A stretch of 22,954 bases of DNA from an uncultured Chromatiaceae bacterium (GCA_946482615.1 CAMLSF010000050.1:1-22954); one strand, 5' to 3'. Positions 1 to 8,216 are shown, numbered from the stretch's first letter. Translations and numbers: made by a program. Notes: generated from the letters alone by a model not told the origin.

Positions 1-76
1 TGGCGTCCCTTAGGGGATTCGAACCCCTGTTACCGCCGTGAAAGGGCGGTGTCCTAGGCCTCTAGACGAAAGGGAC
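1..76 (-). tRNA. tRNA-Glu (anticodon TTC)
   Basis: Read on the minus strand, this is a complete 76-nt cloverleaf that includes the encoded 3' CCA. The acceptor arm pairs GTCCCTT with AAGGGAC, the T-arm carries GGTTCGAATCC, and the anticodon loop reads CTTTCAC with TTC at the anticodon position. It lies 16 nt downstream of tRNA-Ala in the same transcript. No terminator is visible between its end and the window edge, so the operon probably continues beyond position 1. Confidence 0.97.
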
Positions 77-92
77 ACTGGAACAAAATCTT

Positions 93-168
<76 letters not shown>

Positions 169-215
169 ACACCAATTGCAGAAGTTGCTGAGCAATCCCC
201 TACAAGACGAGGCGA

Positions 216-244
216 ATTCTAGGGGCCGGGGTTAAAGGTGTCAA
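216..244 (-). promoter_or_regulatory. sigma70 promoter of the tRNA-Ala/tRNA-Glu operon
   Basis: On the minus strand a perfect -35 TTGACA (239-244) is followed by a 17-bp spacer and a -10 TAGAAT (216-221). The bases after the -10 are TCGCCTCG, a GC-rich discriminator of the kind linked to stringent (ppGpp) control of stable RNA genes. A/T-rich DNA lies just upstream of the -35. The match to consensus and the position in front of the tRNAs make this a strong call. Confidence 0.9.
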
Positions 245-537
245 CAGTTTTTTAGAAAGCCTTAACTGTTCGCGTATTTTTTAAACTAAGTGACGATTGA
301 AGCAGCAAAATACAGCAAAATAAAGCACATAGCCCCTGCTCTGTCAGCAAATGGATTCAATTCAAGGATATGGCATGACACTGAAATAAAAACAGGGCTA
401 AAGTAAGGTTCCGGGAAATGTGTACCCGGCAAAGAGGCGACAAGTACCTCAGACCCGGCAGCATTGCCCCCCTATGTGACCAGACGAACGCGCGCAGTCA
501 ACAAAGTGGCAGCTTCAAGTACTAAAGGTATATAAAG
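245..537. other. Intergenic region without a supported gene
   Basis: This lies between the tRNA promoter and the terminator of the TPR gene. I see no credible coding frame. The part nearest the promoter is A/T-rich. Positions 411-500 are locally GC-rich, with a CCGGG/CCCGG inverted repeat at 411-429, a short GAGG/CCTC hairpin inside it, and a second copy of the word CCCGGCA near 465. It could be a small structured RNA or leftover sequence. Confidence 0.4.
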
Positions 538-566
538 AAAAAACCCTGCCGGAGCAGGGTTTTTTT
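538..566 (-). terminator. Intrinsic terminator of the Ton-system operon
   Basis: Stem CCCTGC (544-549) and GCAGGG (554-559) with a CGGA loop, flanked by an A-run on one side and a T-run on the other, so it is symmetric enough to work in both directions. On the minus strand it sits 5 nt after the TPR gene's stop codon and has the classic GC stem plus U-tract form. Confidence 0.9.
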
Positions 567-570
567 ACTA

Positions 571-1836
571 TTAAAGACTCACGTTGTTTTTGCTAGCGCG
601 CTCTTTAATGTAGCTCTCCCAGCTTGCAGCCTGACGGGCAAACTTAGGATCACTCTTGGCTTTTTGCACAGCCTGGTATGCGTCTCTGAACTTGTTCTGA
701 TAGAAGTAAGCTTCTACTAAAGCAAGGTACACAGGAGCTTTGGCTTTTACACCAGCTTCCAGCGCTTTGTTCAGAGCAACAACAGCAGCAGAGTATTTCT
801 CAGCAAGGATCAGTGATGAACCCTGACGACGATAAGCGTCAGCGTCATTATCCAGCTGAGCTGATTCGCCGTAGTACTGAGCGGCTTTATCCATTTCACG
901 CGCTGCCTGGAACGAACTGGCCATACTGTTCAGCATAGTTTTATCTTTTTTGATCAAACCAGACTTAATATGTTTTTCCAGTATCGTACCGGCTTTGTAT
1001 GGAATGTTAGCATTTGAATACAGCTGAGCTAACAACTTATACTCATTCGCTGAATCCAACATCCCCTGCATGGCCGCAACTTCTAAAGTAACCAGAGCTT
1101 TGTCGTACTGCTCTTCAATACTGTAGAACTGAGCCAGATAAGTCCACCAGCGTTTTTCCGTAGGGAAAATCTTTACTGTGGTCTCTAACACTTCAATCGC
1201 TTTCTTGTTATTTTTCATTTCAAAATAAGCTGAAAACTTCAAAGTATATGGACCAGCGTTTGGCTTAGCTTTATCTTGCAGAGCAATGGCCATATCAGCA
1301 GGCTCAATCACCTTCTGATATTGCTTCATTTCCATGTAGGCGCTGGCAATACGCAGATAAACGTTCGCATCTTTTTCACCAGTAAAATCTAACCACTGGT
1401 AATAAGTTTTGATCGATTCATTGTATTGCTTATCGCTTAACAGCAAATCCGCCAATAACCGGTAAGCTGCTGCCTGATCAGTAAAACTCAATACATCAGG
1501 CTTAATCGCCTTACGTAAGTAGTTGATAGCTTTCTTCTCGTCTTTTGCGGCCCACATGTTGCCTAAAAAGCGATTTAAGTAAGCCATGTCAAACTCATTG
1601 CTTGACTCAACATCTGACAGCACAGCGATAGCTTCGTTTAATTTTTCTGCACCGTAAAGTTCATAAGCTTTGCCTATAGCTTTACCAACCTTTTCACCGA
1701 CAGCGCTTGATTTGCGGTTTTTACGCTCTTCAATCTTCTTCGGATCCGGAGCTGCTACTGCATACGAACTCAGAGTTACAGCACCAAAACTAGCTAATAC
1801 GATTAACGCAGAAGTAAGAGTAGTCATTTTCTTCAT
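571..1836 (-). CDS. TPR-repeat protein of the TtpC-type TonB system
   Basis: A 421-residue exported protein. Residues 1-28 are a signal peptide (MKK, hydrophobic core, AVA before APD). The rest is helical, with spaced motifs typical of tetratricopeptide repeats, for example residues around AYELYGAEKLNEAIAVL and later YAAAVVALNKALEAG-like repeats, so it is probably a periplasmic scaffold. It is the last gene of the operon, starts 4 bp after the tonB stop, and is preceded by a G-run ribosome site inside tonB. In Vibrio and Shewanella the TonB2/TtpC clusters also end with a TPR gene, which supports an accessory role in Ton-dependent uptake. Its exact biochemical role is not deducible from the sequence. 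Confidence 0.85.
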   Translation of the reverse strand: MKKMTTLTSALIVLASFGAVTLSSYAVAAPDPKKIEERKNRKSSAVGEKVGKAIGKAYELYGAEKLNEAIAVLSDVESSNEFDMAYLNRFLGNMWAAKDEKKAINYLRKAIKPDVLSFTDQAAAYRLLADLLLSDKQYNESIKTYYQWLDFTGEKDANVYLRIASAYMEMKQYQKVIEPADMAIALQDKAKPNAGPYTLKFSAYFEMKNNKKAIEVLETTVKIFPTEKRWWTYLAQFYSIEEQYDKALVTLEVAAMQGMLDSANEYKLLAQLYSNANIPYKAGTILEKHIKSGLIKKDKTMLNSMASSFQAAREMDKAAQYYGESAQLDNDADAYRRQGSSLILAEKYSAAVVALNKALEAGVKAKAPVYLALVEAYFYQNKFRDAYQAVQKAKSDPKFARQAASWESYIKERASKNNVSL

Positions 1837-1840
1837 AGTG

Positions 1841-2461
1841 TTAACCCCCAGCCTGATCTAAAGAGAAGTCCAGTTGAACCATAATACCTGGTTGCTGAAC
1901 AGCCTTACCATCGACCACTTTTGGTGAATATTTCCAACGTTTTAATGCACGAATTGCTTCACGGTCAAACACACGTTTAGGTTCAGCTTCAACAACCTCT
2001 ACGTCACCGACGCTGCCATCCTCCAAAATAGTGAAGCGCATTTTTACCCAACCCTGTAAGCCATCGCGAGCAGCCTGTACAGGATATTTTGGTTCAATAC
2101 GTACTATTGGAGTAGCATCGCCATCACGCATCATCGCTGAAGACGGGTCGCCTAATCCTGTACTGGCACCACCTACGTCAACTGACGGCAGGTTAAAACC
2201 TATAGAACCACCCGTATCGGTAGACTCAGGTTCAGCAACCGGAGCCTTTGGAGGCTCTGGCGGCGGTGGCGGTGGTGGTGGCGGTACCCGAACACGGGTC
2301 TGAGCTTTAGACTCAGGCGGTGTCGAGTTAATTTCAATAACGATTTGTTCCTTCTTAGCATTGGTGAACGTATCATCCCCACCTATAAGGAATGCCATCA
2401 ACACATACAGGAAAAACGTTATTACCGCACCAACTACCAGTGATAGTAATAACCTTACCAT
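1841..2461 (-). CDS. tonB: TonB energy transducer (TonB2-type)
   Basis: A 206-residue protein that carries energy from the ExbB-ExbD motor to outer-membrane receptors. One N-terminal membrane anchor spans about residues 3-27. A proline-rich spacer includes nine consecutive prolines (60-68) and then EPPKAP. The C-terminal TonB domain (about 117-203) shows IEPKYPVQAARDGLQGWV, a short YP-x-A motif region followed by FTILEDGSV, and the terminal strand VQLDFSL. The protein is short, as TonB2-class proteins are. Its start is 1 bp from the exbD stop, so translation is probably coupled. The linker after the proline run is glycine/serine-rich and looks flexible. Confidence 0.93.
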   Translation of the reverse strand: MVRLLLSLVVGAVITFFLYVLMAFLIGGDDTFTNAKKEQIVIEINSTPPESKAQTRVRVPPPPPPPPPEPPKAPVAEPESTDTGGSIGFNLPSVDVGGASTGLGDPSSAMMRDGDATPIVRIEPKYPVQAARDGLQGWVKMRFTILEDGSVGDVEVVEAEPKRVFDREAIRALKRWKYSPKVVDGKAVQQPGIMVQLDFSLDQAGG

Positions 2462-2462
2462 A

Positions 2463-2864
2463 TTACTTGTTCTCCGCAGCGATCGAAATCTTATCGATAC
2501 CAGCCAGCTTGATTTGGTCCATTACTGAAACCACTACACCATGCTTAGCTTCTTTATCTGCTTGAATGATGACTGTGTCAGTTGGCGATTCGGCTAACAG
2601 CTTCTCAACTGTTGCACCAACACGCTCAACGTCTACAGCACGTTTATCCATCCAAATTTCACCGTTTGCGCGGATTGCAATAAAGATAGTGGCTGAAGGC
2701 TTAGATTGAGCTTTTGCCGCTTTAGGACGGTTTACGTCAATACCAGCTTCTTTAACGAACGAAGTCGTTACGATAAAGAAGATCAGCATGATGAATACAA
2801 CGTCCAACATTGGCGTTAAATCGATTGCTGCCTCTTCGGCTTCACGTCTAATTTTACGTGCCAT
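2463..2864 (-). CDS. exbD: ExbD biopolymer transport protein (ExbD2-type)
   Basis: A 133-residue inner-membrane protein. It has a short charged cytoplasmic N-terminus (MARKIRREAEEAAIDLTPM) and a single membrane helix at about 17-36. The helix contains Asp21 in the LTPMLDVVFIMLIFF motif, the proton-path aspartate equivalent to that of E. coli ExbD. A periplasmic domain with the family's usual beta/alpha pattern follows (VIIQADKEAKHGVVVSVMDQIKLAGI). It works with the two ExbB-like proteins encoded just upstream to harness the proton gradient. The gap to exbB is 13 bp and to tonB 1 bp. Confidence 0.93.
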   Translation of the reverse strand: MARKIRREAEEAAIDLTPMLDVVFIMLIFFIVTTSFVKEAGIDVNRPKAAKAQSKPSATIFIAIRANGEIWMDKRAVDVERVGATVEKLLAESPTDTVIIQADKEAKHGVVVSVMDQIKLAGIDKISIAAENK

Positions 2865-2877
2865 AAAATACTCTCTA

Positions 2878-3402
2878 TCAATGATGAGGCATGTTGTCAG
2901 CTAATTCATGCACTGCTGACTTCACCTTACCTTCCAATTTGGACGTTACAAATACACCTGATAAACATGCAACCATACCAGCCATAGTTGGAATTGTTGC
3001 CATTGAAATACCAGCTGCCATCAGTCTTGGGTTACCAGTACCTTGCACCGCCATAATTTCGAAAACGGCGATCATACCAGTCACAGTACCTAACAAACCG
3101 ACCATTGGACAGATCGCAACCAAAGTCTTGATTACATTGATCCGCTCGTTCAGTTTGACAGATGCATCAGACACCCACGCATCACGAATTTTATGCGCAT
3201 ACCATGAGGTTGTATCAACCCGGGCATTCCAGTCTGCGATAATTTTATTACGCATCGCTGGATATTCCCGACTGATAAACCAGAAGCGCTCTATGATCAA
3301 TACCCACATGATGAAGAGCACTAAGGCGACAATATAAAGTACATCGCCGCCGGTAGCGATAAAATCCCTGACAGATTCCCAAAGCTCTATCAGGCTATGC
3401 AT
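2878..3402 (-). CDS. exbB: ExbB/TolQ-family proton channel protein (ExbB2-type)
   Basis: A 174-residue MotA/TolQ/ExbB-family inner-membrane protein. Hydrophobic segments lie at about residues 20-42, 92-116 and 131-153. The family signature CPMVGLLGTVTGMI (98-111) is followed by GTGNPRLMAAGISMA, which forms the channel helices around ExbD. It is short, as ExbB2 proteins are, compared with E. coli ExbB (244 residues). Its ATG overlaps the stop of the upstream ttpC-like gene by one base (TAATG), so the two are translationally coupled. With ExbD and TonB it forms the motor of the Ton system. Confidence 0.92.
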   Translation of the reverse strand: MHSLIELWESVRDFIATGGDVLYIVALVLFIMWVLIIERFWFISREYPAMRNKIIADWNARVDTTSWYAHKIRDAWVSDASVKLNERINVIKTLVAICPMVGLLGTVTGMIAVFEIMAVQGTGNPRLMAAGISMATIPTMAGMVACLSGVFVTSKLEGKVKSAVHELADNMPHH

Positions 3403-4766
3403 TACGCTTTCTCCTTCTCCGCATGAGCAGCGATGATACCAGCGCTTTGCTCATCCAGGACATGCAGGATTGAGTTAGACTTCGTTTGTAACATAGAGTG
3501 GATAAACAGTAATGGCAGAGCACATAACAGACCTTGAACAGTTGTTACTAACGCCATTGAAATCTGACCAGCCATGATTTTCGGGTCACCAGTACCGTGT
3601 AAGGTAATAACCTGGAACGCACCGATCATACCAACAACTGTACCTAACAGACCTAATAATGGACCTACAGCAGCGATCAGCTTCAGGATACCGATACCTT
3701 TTTCGATATCCGGAGTTTCGCGCATAATGGCTTCGTCCAGTTTCAGTTCTAAGTTTTCAACATCAACGTTTTTGTTGTCGTGGTACACTTTCAGGATACG
3801 GCCCAGAGCATTTTTCTCTGAAGGGTTAGACAGGTTTTTCAGCTGAGCATTTACACCTGAAGCAGCTGCAGTCAGGGCTAAGAAACGCAGTAAACCGATC
3901 AGTAAACCAATACCTAACAGAACTGTGATTACGTAACCAACAGTACCACCCTGGTGGAATTGTTCTTCCAGAGTAGCTTCCTGAGTTTTCAGACGCAGTA
4001 AGTTACCACCTGTTGGGTCGATGTATACTGGCATCAGAGTACCGGCAGCAGCATCTTTGAACGCTGTTGCATCAGCAACAATGTAAGACTCAGGTTGTTT
4101 TACCAGAGGCTGCATTTCCTGAGTATCAGCGTTGAACACCAGGTAACCGATGTCTGAAATCAGGTTGAATGCACCAATACGAGTTACAGAAGCAGTAGCA
4201 CCGTTACCATCTAAGCCAACGACGTTGCCTTCAAACTTAGATACTTTGGCAGACTCAGTCATTTCAGTTTGCAGCGCAATCCACAGTTCTTCCAGTTCTT
4301 TGATTTCTGGAATTTCTTTGGCTTCTGACAGTTTTTTCAGCAGTTCTTCACGGCCTTTGTACTGAGCACTGATGTTAGAAGTAGCGATACCACCGATGGT
4401 TTCAGTTGCAGCACCACGAACGATACCGAACATTTCACCTAAAGTACCCTGAGCAGCAATTAATTCAGCTTCTTTTGCAGCTAATTTGCCTTCGTTGTCA
4501 GCAAACTGCTGAGTTAAAGATTTGCCACGAGCTTCTTCAGCCGCAAATTCAGCTTTAGCTCTGTTTAACAGGGCTTGTTTGTCAGCGCGGTCAGATAAGA
4601 ACTCTTGCTCACGTTGCTGGTTGATTTTGCCTTCAGCGGTGCGTGATTTCTTAACTTGCTCTAATAATTGATCCAGCTTGGCTGTATCTGCTGCTGCAGT
4701 TAAGCACACGCCTGCAGACATAGTTACAACAGCTGCAATTACTAAACCTTTAAAAACTTTCTTCAT
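3402..4766 (-). CDS. TtpC-like long MotA/TolQ/ExbB protein
   Basis: A 454-residue exported/membrane protein. Residues 1-26 are a signal peptide (cleavage near TAAADTAK). Residues 28-180 are charged and predicted coiled-coil, rich in E, K, Q and A, and lie in the periplasm. A membrane helix spans about 276-298. The C-terminal third (about 350-440) is a MotA/TolQ/ExbB domain with GPLLGLLGTVVGMI (368-381) and GTGDPKIMAGQISMAL. This extended architecture matches TtpC, the extra component that Vibrio TonB2 systems need. The operon therefore encodes two TolQ-like subunits, this one and the short ExbB. The gap to the upstream DUF3450 gene is 6 bp. Confidence 0.88.
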   Translation of the reverse strand: MKKVFKGLVIAAVVTMSAGVCLTAAADTAKLDQLLEQVKKSRTAEGKINQQREQEFLSDRADKQALLNRAKAEFAAEEARGKSLTQQFADNEGKLAAKEAELIAAQGTLGEMFGIVRGAATETIGGIATSNISAQYKGREELLKKLSEAKEIPEIKELEELWIALQTEMTESAKVSKFEGNVVGLDGNGATASVTRIGAFNLISDIGYLVFNADTQEMQPLVKQPESYIVADATAFKDAAAGTLMPVYIDPTGGNLLRLKTQEATLEEQFHQGGTVGYVITVLLGIGLLIGLLRFLALTAAASGVNAQLKNLSNPSEKNALGRILKVYHDNKNVDVENLELKLDEAIMRETPDIEKGIGILKLIAAVGPLLGLLGTVVGMIGAFQVITLHGTGDPKIMAGQISMALVTTVQGLLCALPLLFIHSMLQTKSNSILHVLDEQSAGIIAAHAEKEKA

Positions 4767-4772
4767 TTATGC

Positions 4773-5546
4773 TTACTCCGCTGCTAACACTGGAAGTTTT
4801 AACAATTCTGGGGCAGCTTGTTTACCCGCAACACGAATCGCTAACTTGGTAGATTCCAGGTACTCTTGACCCAGAGCTTCCCACTGACCTGTAGTTCTGT
4901 TGAACATCCAGGCTTGTTTTTCATCCAGAGATTGAGCCAGTAAAGCAACGCGACCTACATATACGTAGTTCACGGTAATTTCGCTGCCATCAACAGCCAG
5001 CTTGTCCGTGTAAGTCACCAGTGCCGTACCTAAATCTTTTTCAACCTGGTAGGCTTCGATCACCAAACGGTACATTTCAGAGGTATTTACCGCTGAGTTA
5101 CCTAATACTGAACGTAAACGTTCGATACGAGCTAAACGGTTGTTCAGGTCAATTGGCATGTCAGCTTTGATAAAGGCTTCTAAAGTATCAACCATACGAT
5201 ACATCAGAGGAACGATACCTTGCTTAGTACCTTCGATAGTACCAATTTGCTTGTCAAGAGAAGACAGAGATGCGTTTTGATCGGCAACCAATTTAGCAAC
5301 GTGGTCGTTGTAAACTTTTAAGTTTTCAGTTTGTTCAACTAATTGACGGTACTCGGCCAATAATTCCTGGCTTTGGTCAAAAATGTTGTTGATTTTTTCC
5401 TGAGATTGGACTGAAGCGCGGATATTTTGCTGACCCGCTTTCTGCAGTTCTACCAGTGGATCTGCTGCTACTGAGGTGCTGGCCAGTGCAAATGCTCCAA
5501 ACAGAGCAGAAGCAACCAGACTCTTACGAATGTTATTGTTAGACAT
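4773..5546 (-). CDS. DUF3450 periplasmic protein, first gene of the Ton operon
   Basis: A 257-residue protein from the chosen ATG at 5546. Starting there gives a normal signal peptide (SNNNIRKSLVASALFGAF, then A-rich to VAA before DP), whereas the frame's upstream TTG at 5609 adds residues that do not look like a leader and lies in the promoter-proximal palindrome. The mature part is helical with a likely coiled coil over about residues 35-110 (EKINNIFDQSQELLAEYRQL). It ends in a compact region with VNYVYVGRVALLAQSLD and MFNRTTGQWEAL. DUF3450 proteins regularly sit upstream of ttpC-exbB-exbD-tonB in Vibrio and Shewanella. A role as a periplasmic partner of TtpC is likely, but the mechanism is unknown. 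Confidence 0.86.
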   Translation of the reverse strand: MSNNNIRKSLVASALFGAFALASTSVAADPLVELQKAGQQNIRASVQSQEKINNIFDQSQELLAEYRQLVEQTENLKVYNDHVAKLVADQNASLSSLDKQIGTIEGTKQGIVPLMYRMVDTLEAFIKADMPIDLNNRLARIERLRSVLGNSAVNTSEMYRLVIEAYQVEKDLGTALVTYTDKLAVDGSEITVNYVYVGRVALLAQSLDEKQAWMFNRTTGQWEALGQEYLESTKLAIRVAGKQAAPELLKLPVLAAE

Positions 5547-5591
5547 AGTTCCCAACCAATAATTGCTGATTAACGTAACCTGTTTTTGAAA

Positions 5592-5618
5592 GGTTATTTT
5601 TTGTAACAAAAGATAACC
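5592..5618. promoter_or_regulatory. 27-bp near-perfect palindrome in the Ton operon leader
   Basis: Arms GGTTATTTTTTGT (5592-5604) and ACAAAAGATAACC (5606-5618) are complementary at 12 of 13 positions around a single central base (5605). Relative to the predicted start site it lies at about +18 to +44. The position fits an operator that blocks early elongation or a leader hairpin. The stem is mostly A/T with GGTT/AACC ends, and no T-run follows on the minus strand, so a terminator is less likely. It does not resemble a Fur box. The cognate regulator is unknown. Confidence 0.6.
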
Positions 5619-5641
5619 CGGTTAAAGGGTAAACCGCCCGC

Positions 5642-5670
5642 ATCATTGCAGCAAACTCGCGTATTGTCAA
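5642..5670 (-). promoter_or_regulatory. sigma70 promoter of the DUF3450-ttpC-exbB-exbD-tonB-TPR operon
   Basis: On the minus strand the -35 TTGACA (5665-5670) is exact. The spacer is 17 bp, and the -10 AATGAT (5642-5647) is preceded by TGC, an extended -10 element. The predicted start is near 5635, giving a leader of about 90 nt before the ATG at 5546. It is the best promoter match in the gap between fba and the operon. Confidence 0.8.
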
Positions 5671-5787
5671 TATAACAACGACGGTCAACGATGACAGTTT
5701 TGTTGCAATTTAACGATGGCTTATACCCTTTTTATCTTAAGCAAAACCGGAAGCTTTCCCGCATTAATAATCCATTAAAAATTTTGC

Positions 5788-6852
5788 TTATTTAATGTTC
5801 GGTGTTAACTTCCCCGACTCATACAACTTGACCATTTTCTCAAGAGAAATGGCCTTTATTTTTGATGCATTACCGGCAGTACCAAAAGCCAGATAACGAT
5901 CTTTACAAATTTCAGTCATAGCTTTGACTGACTCCTGCAAATACTTACGAGGATCAAATTCCGCAGGGTTTTTCGCCATATAACGGCGAATAGCTCCTGT
6001 TGAGGCTAAACGTAAGTCAGTGTCTATATTGATCTTACGTACGCCAAATTTGATCCCTTCCTGAATTTGTGCAACAGGCACCCCATAAGTTTCAGGGATA
6101 GCTCCACCGTATTCGTTGATGATGGCTAACCACTCTTGTGGTACTGACGATGAACCGTGCATCACCAGATGAGTATCCGGGATACGGGCATGAATATCTT
6201 TAATGCGATCAATGGCCAGAATATCGCCTGTTGGCGGACGACTGAACTTATAAGCGCCATGTGAAGTGCCGCAGGCAATAGCCAGCGCATCCACAGCTGT
6301 GGCTTTGACAAATTGTGCCGCTTCTTCCGGATCAGTCAACATCTGGTCATGACTCAGGATACAATCCGCACCAATGCCATCTTCCTCGCCTGCTGCTCCG
6401 GTTTCCAGTGAGCCCAGACAACCTAATTCGCCTTCCACAGAAACACCACAGGCATGCGCCATTTCTACAACACGGCGCGTTACATTCACGTTGTATTCAT
6501 AATCCGTAGGAGTTTTTCCATCAGTCCCCAGCGAGCCATCCATCATCACAGAGGAAAACCCCAGCTGAATAGCCTGCTGACAAACCGCAGCTGAAGTCCC
6601 ATGGTCCTGGTGCATCACTACGGGGATATGTGGAAACTCTTCCACTGCCGCCAGAATCAGATGGCGCAGAAACGGAGCTCCGGCATACTTACGCGCACCA
6701 GCCGAAGCCTGCACTATCACCGGACTGTCCGTTGCATCAGCTGCAAGCATAATGGCACGCATTTGTTCTAAGTTGTTAACGTTAAACGCAGGTACTGCAT
6801 AACCAAACTCGGCTGCATGGTCCAGCATTTGGCGCATTGAAATCAGAGCCAT
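5788..6852 (-). CDS. fba: Class II fructose-bisphosphate aldolase (Calvin-cycle subtype)
   Basis: A 354-residue Zn2+-dependent aldolase that reversibly condenses glyceraldehyde-3-phosphate and dihydroxyacetone phosphate, used in glycolysis and gluconeogenesis. Key sites are HQDHG at 81-85 (catalytic Asp83, zinc ligand His84), [12 protein letters not shown] around 141-152, GTSHGAYKF at 195-203 (zinc ligand His198), MHGSSSVP at 231-238 (zinc ligand His232) and [11 protein letters not shown] from 273. The length and motifs match the class IIB enzyme called the Calvin-cycle subtype, common in gammaproteobacteria that lack the Calvin cycle. The start has a GAGAGAGGATCTC ribosome site. It is the last gene of the tkt-epd-pgk-fba cluster and is separated from pgk by a structured 130-bp spacer. 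Confidence 0.96.
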   Translation of the reverse strand: MALISMRQMLDHAAEFGYAVPAFNVNNLEQMRAIMLAADATDSPVIVQASAGARKYAGAPFLRHLILAAVEEFPHIPVVMHQDHGTSAAVCQQAIQLGFSSVMMDGSLGTDGKTPTDYEYNVNVTRRVVEMAHACGVSVEGELGCLGSLETGAAGEEDGIGADCILSHDQMLTDPEEAAQFVKATAVDALAIACGTSHGAYKFSRPPTGDILAIDRIKDIHARIPDTHLVMHGSSSVPQEWLAIINEYGGAIPETYGVPVAQIQEGIKFGVRKINIDTDLRLASTGAIRRYMAKNPAEFDPRKYLQESVKAMTEICKDRYLAFGTAGNASKIKAISLEKMVKLYESGKLTPNIK

Positions 6853-6893
6853 GAGATCCTCTCTCTTTGTGTAGGGTAAGGGTTGTGTTTAAA

Positions 6894-6947
6894 ACCGCGG
6901 GCTCTGTTGTCACCTGAGGTGATCTTTAGTTATACAGAACCTGCGGT
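6894..6947 (-). promoter_or_regulatory. Long imperfect hairpin in the pgk-fba spacer
   Basis: The outer arms CCGCGGGCTCTGT (6895-6907) and ACAGAACCTGCGG (6934-6946) pair at 11 of 13 positions as DNA, and at 12 of 13 in the minus-strand RNA if one G-U pair is counted. Inside lies a second perfect short palindrome, TCACCT-G-AGGTGA (6910-6922). The minus strand continues with GGTTTT, a weak U-tract. It may be a leaky terminator, an RNase processing or mRNA-stability element, or a leader structure for fba. Confidence 0.55.
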
Positions 6948-6982
6948 CGTTCTTTTTTTAGATTTTTGTAGTTATTTGTAAT

Positions 6983-8167
6983 TTAAGTTGTTGCTTTCGC
7001 ACGTTGTTCCAGAATTTCCACTGCTGGTAAAGTTTTGCCTTCTAAAAACTCCAGGAATGCGCCACCACCAGTAGAAATATAGGAAATCTTGTCCGCCAAA
7101 TCATATTTATCAATAGCAGCTAAGGTATCGCCACCTCCTGCGATCGAAAATGCCTTGCTATCAGCTATAGCCAAAGCTAAAGCTTTAGTCCCCTGCTCAA
7201 AGGAGGCAAATTCAAATACGCCGACAGGGCCATTCCAGACAATAGTGCCGGCACTTTTCAAAATATCAACCAGCGCGGCGCTGCTGTCAGGACCAATATC
7301 AAACACCATATCGTCGTCACTGATATCTGCAACAGATTTAATGGTCGCCGGTGTGTCTTCGGCAAAAGCTTTGCCTGTGACTACGTCTGTAGGTACCGGA
7401 ATAGAACCACCATTGGCTTTGGCTTGCGCCATCAAACGTTTGGCTTCAGGGATCAGGTCAGTTTCAACCAGAGATTTACCCACAGCATAACCTTGCGCCG
7501 CAATGAAAGTGTTGGCGATGCCACCACCCACTATCAGTTGGTCTACTATACCGGACAAAGATTCCAACACAGTCAACTTAGTAGAGACTTTAGAACCGCC
7601 AACTATGGCCACTAAGGGACGTTTTGGATTTTTAAGTGCTGCGGCTAAGGCATCTAACTCAGCGGCGAGCAAAGGACCTGCACAGGCAACAGGTGCAAAT
7701 TTTGCGACACCATGAGTGGTAGCCTGAGCGCGGTGCGCTGTACCAAAAGCATCCATCACAAAGACATCACATAACGCAGCCAGCTTTTTCGATAAGCTTT
7801 CGTCGTTTTTACCTTCGCCTTTGTTAAAGCGCACGTTTTCAAACACCACCACTTCACCGGCATTAACTTCAACACCGTCCAGATAGTCTTTAACCAAACG
7901 CACAGGTACAGACAAGGCAGCGTTTAAATAATCCACCACAGGTGCCATCGAAAACTCTTCGGCGTACACGCCTTCATCAGGGCGGCCTAAATGCGAACAT
8001 ACCATCACTTTGCCGCCTTTTTTCAGCGCCAGTTCAATGGTAGGGATAGCAGCTTTTAACCGTGCATCTGAGGTTACTTTGCCGTTTTTTACCGGTACGT
8101 TTAAATCTTCACGGATCAGCACCCGCTTCCCTGTTAAATCTACATCCGCCATTTTAATAACTGACAT
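6983..8167 (-). CDS. pgk: Phosphoglycerate kinase
   Basis: A 394-residue monomeric kinase that transfers phosphate between 1,3-bisphosphoglycerate and ADP in glycolysis and gluconeogenesis. Substrate-site residues appear in [18 protein letters not shown] (19-36, with Asp21, Asn23 and Arg36) and SHLGRP (58-63), then MDAFGTAHR. The nucleotide domain has VGGSKVSTK and the C-terminal GGGDTLAAI and [11 protein letters not shown] motifs. The length is typical. The start at 8167 has an AGGAG ribosome site 7 nt upstream. It lies 49 bp downstream of epd, matching the epd-pgk-fba order of E. coli and many relatives. Confidence 0.97.
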   Translation of the reverse strand: MSVIKMADVDLTGKRVLIREDLNVPVKNGKVTSDARLKAAIPTIELALKKGGKVMVCSHLGRPDEGVYAEEFSMAPVVDYLNAALSVPVRLVKDYLDGVEVNAGEVVVFENVRFNKGEGKNDESLSKKLAALCDVFVMDAFGTAHRAQATTHGVAKFAPVACAGPLLAAELDALAAALKNPKRPLVAIVGGSKVSTKLTVLESLSGIVDQLIVGGGIANTFIAAQGYAVGKSLVETDLIPEAKRLMAQAKANGGSIPVPTDVVTGKAFAEDTPATIKSVADISDDDMVFDIGPDSSAALVDILKSAGTIVWNGPVGVFEFASFEQGTKALALAIADSKAFSIAGGGDTLAAIDKYDLADKISYISTGGGAFLEFLEGKTLPAVEILEQRAKATT

Positions 8168-8216
8168 ACCAGACTCCTGTGATTTGATTAACTTTTAATA
8201 TTTAATTTTAATGAGT

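Noticed and set aside
411..530. c-di-GMP (GEMM) riboswitch in the tRNA-TPR gap
   Set aside because: I could not match the GEMM core motifs in either strand, and no gene lies correctly downstream of it.
2891..3337. 148-codon plus-strand open frame antisense to exbB
   Set aside because: It mirrors the codon pattern of exbB on the other strand and shows no independent domain.
5547..5609. Longer start (TTG at 5609) for the DUF3450 protein
   Set aside because: It adds 21 residues before a clear signal peptide, uses a rare start codon and overlaps the leader palindrome.
5547..5787. Fur box in front of the Ton operon
   Set aside because: No stretch resembles the GATAATGATAATC-type consensus.
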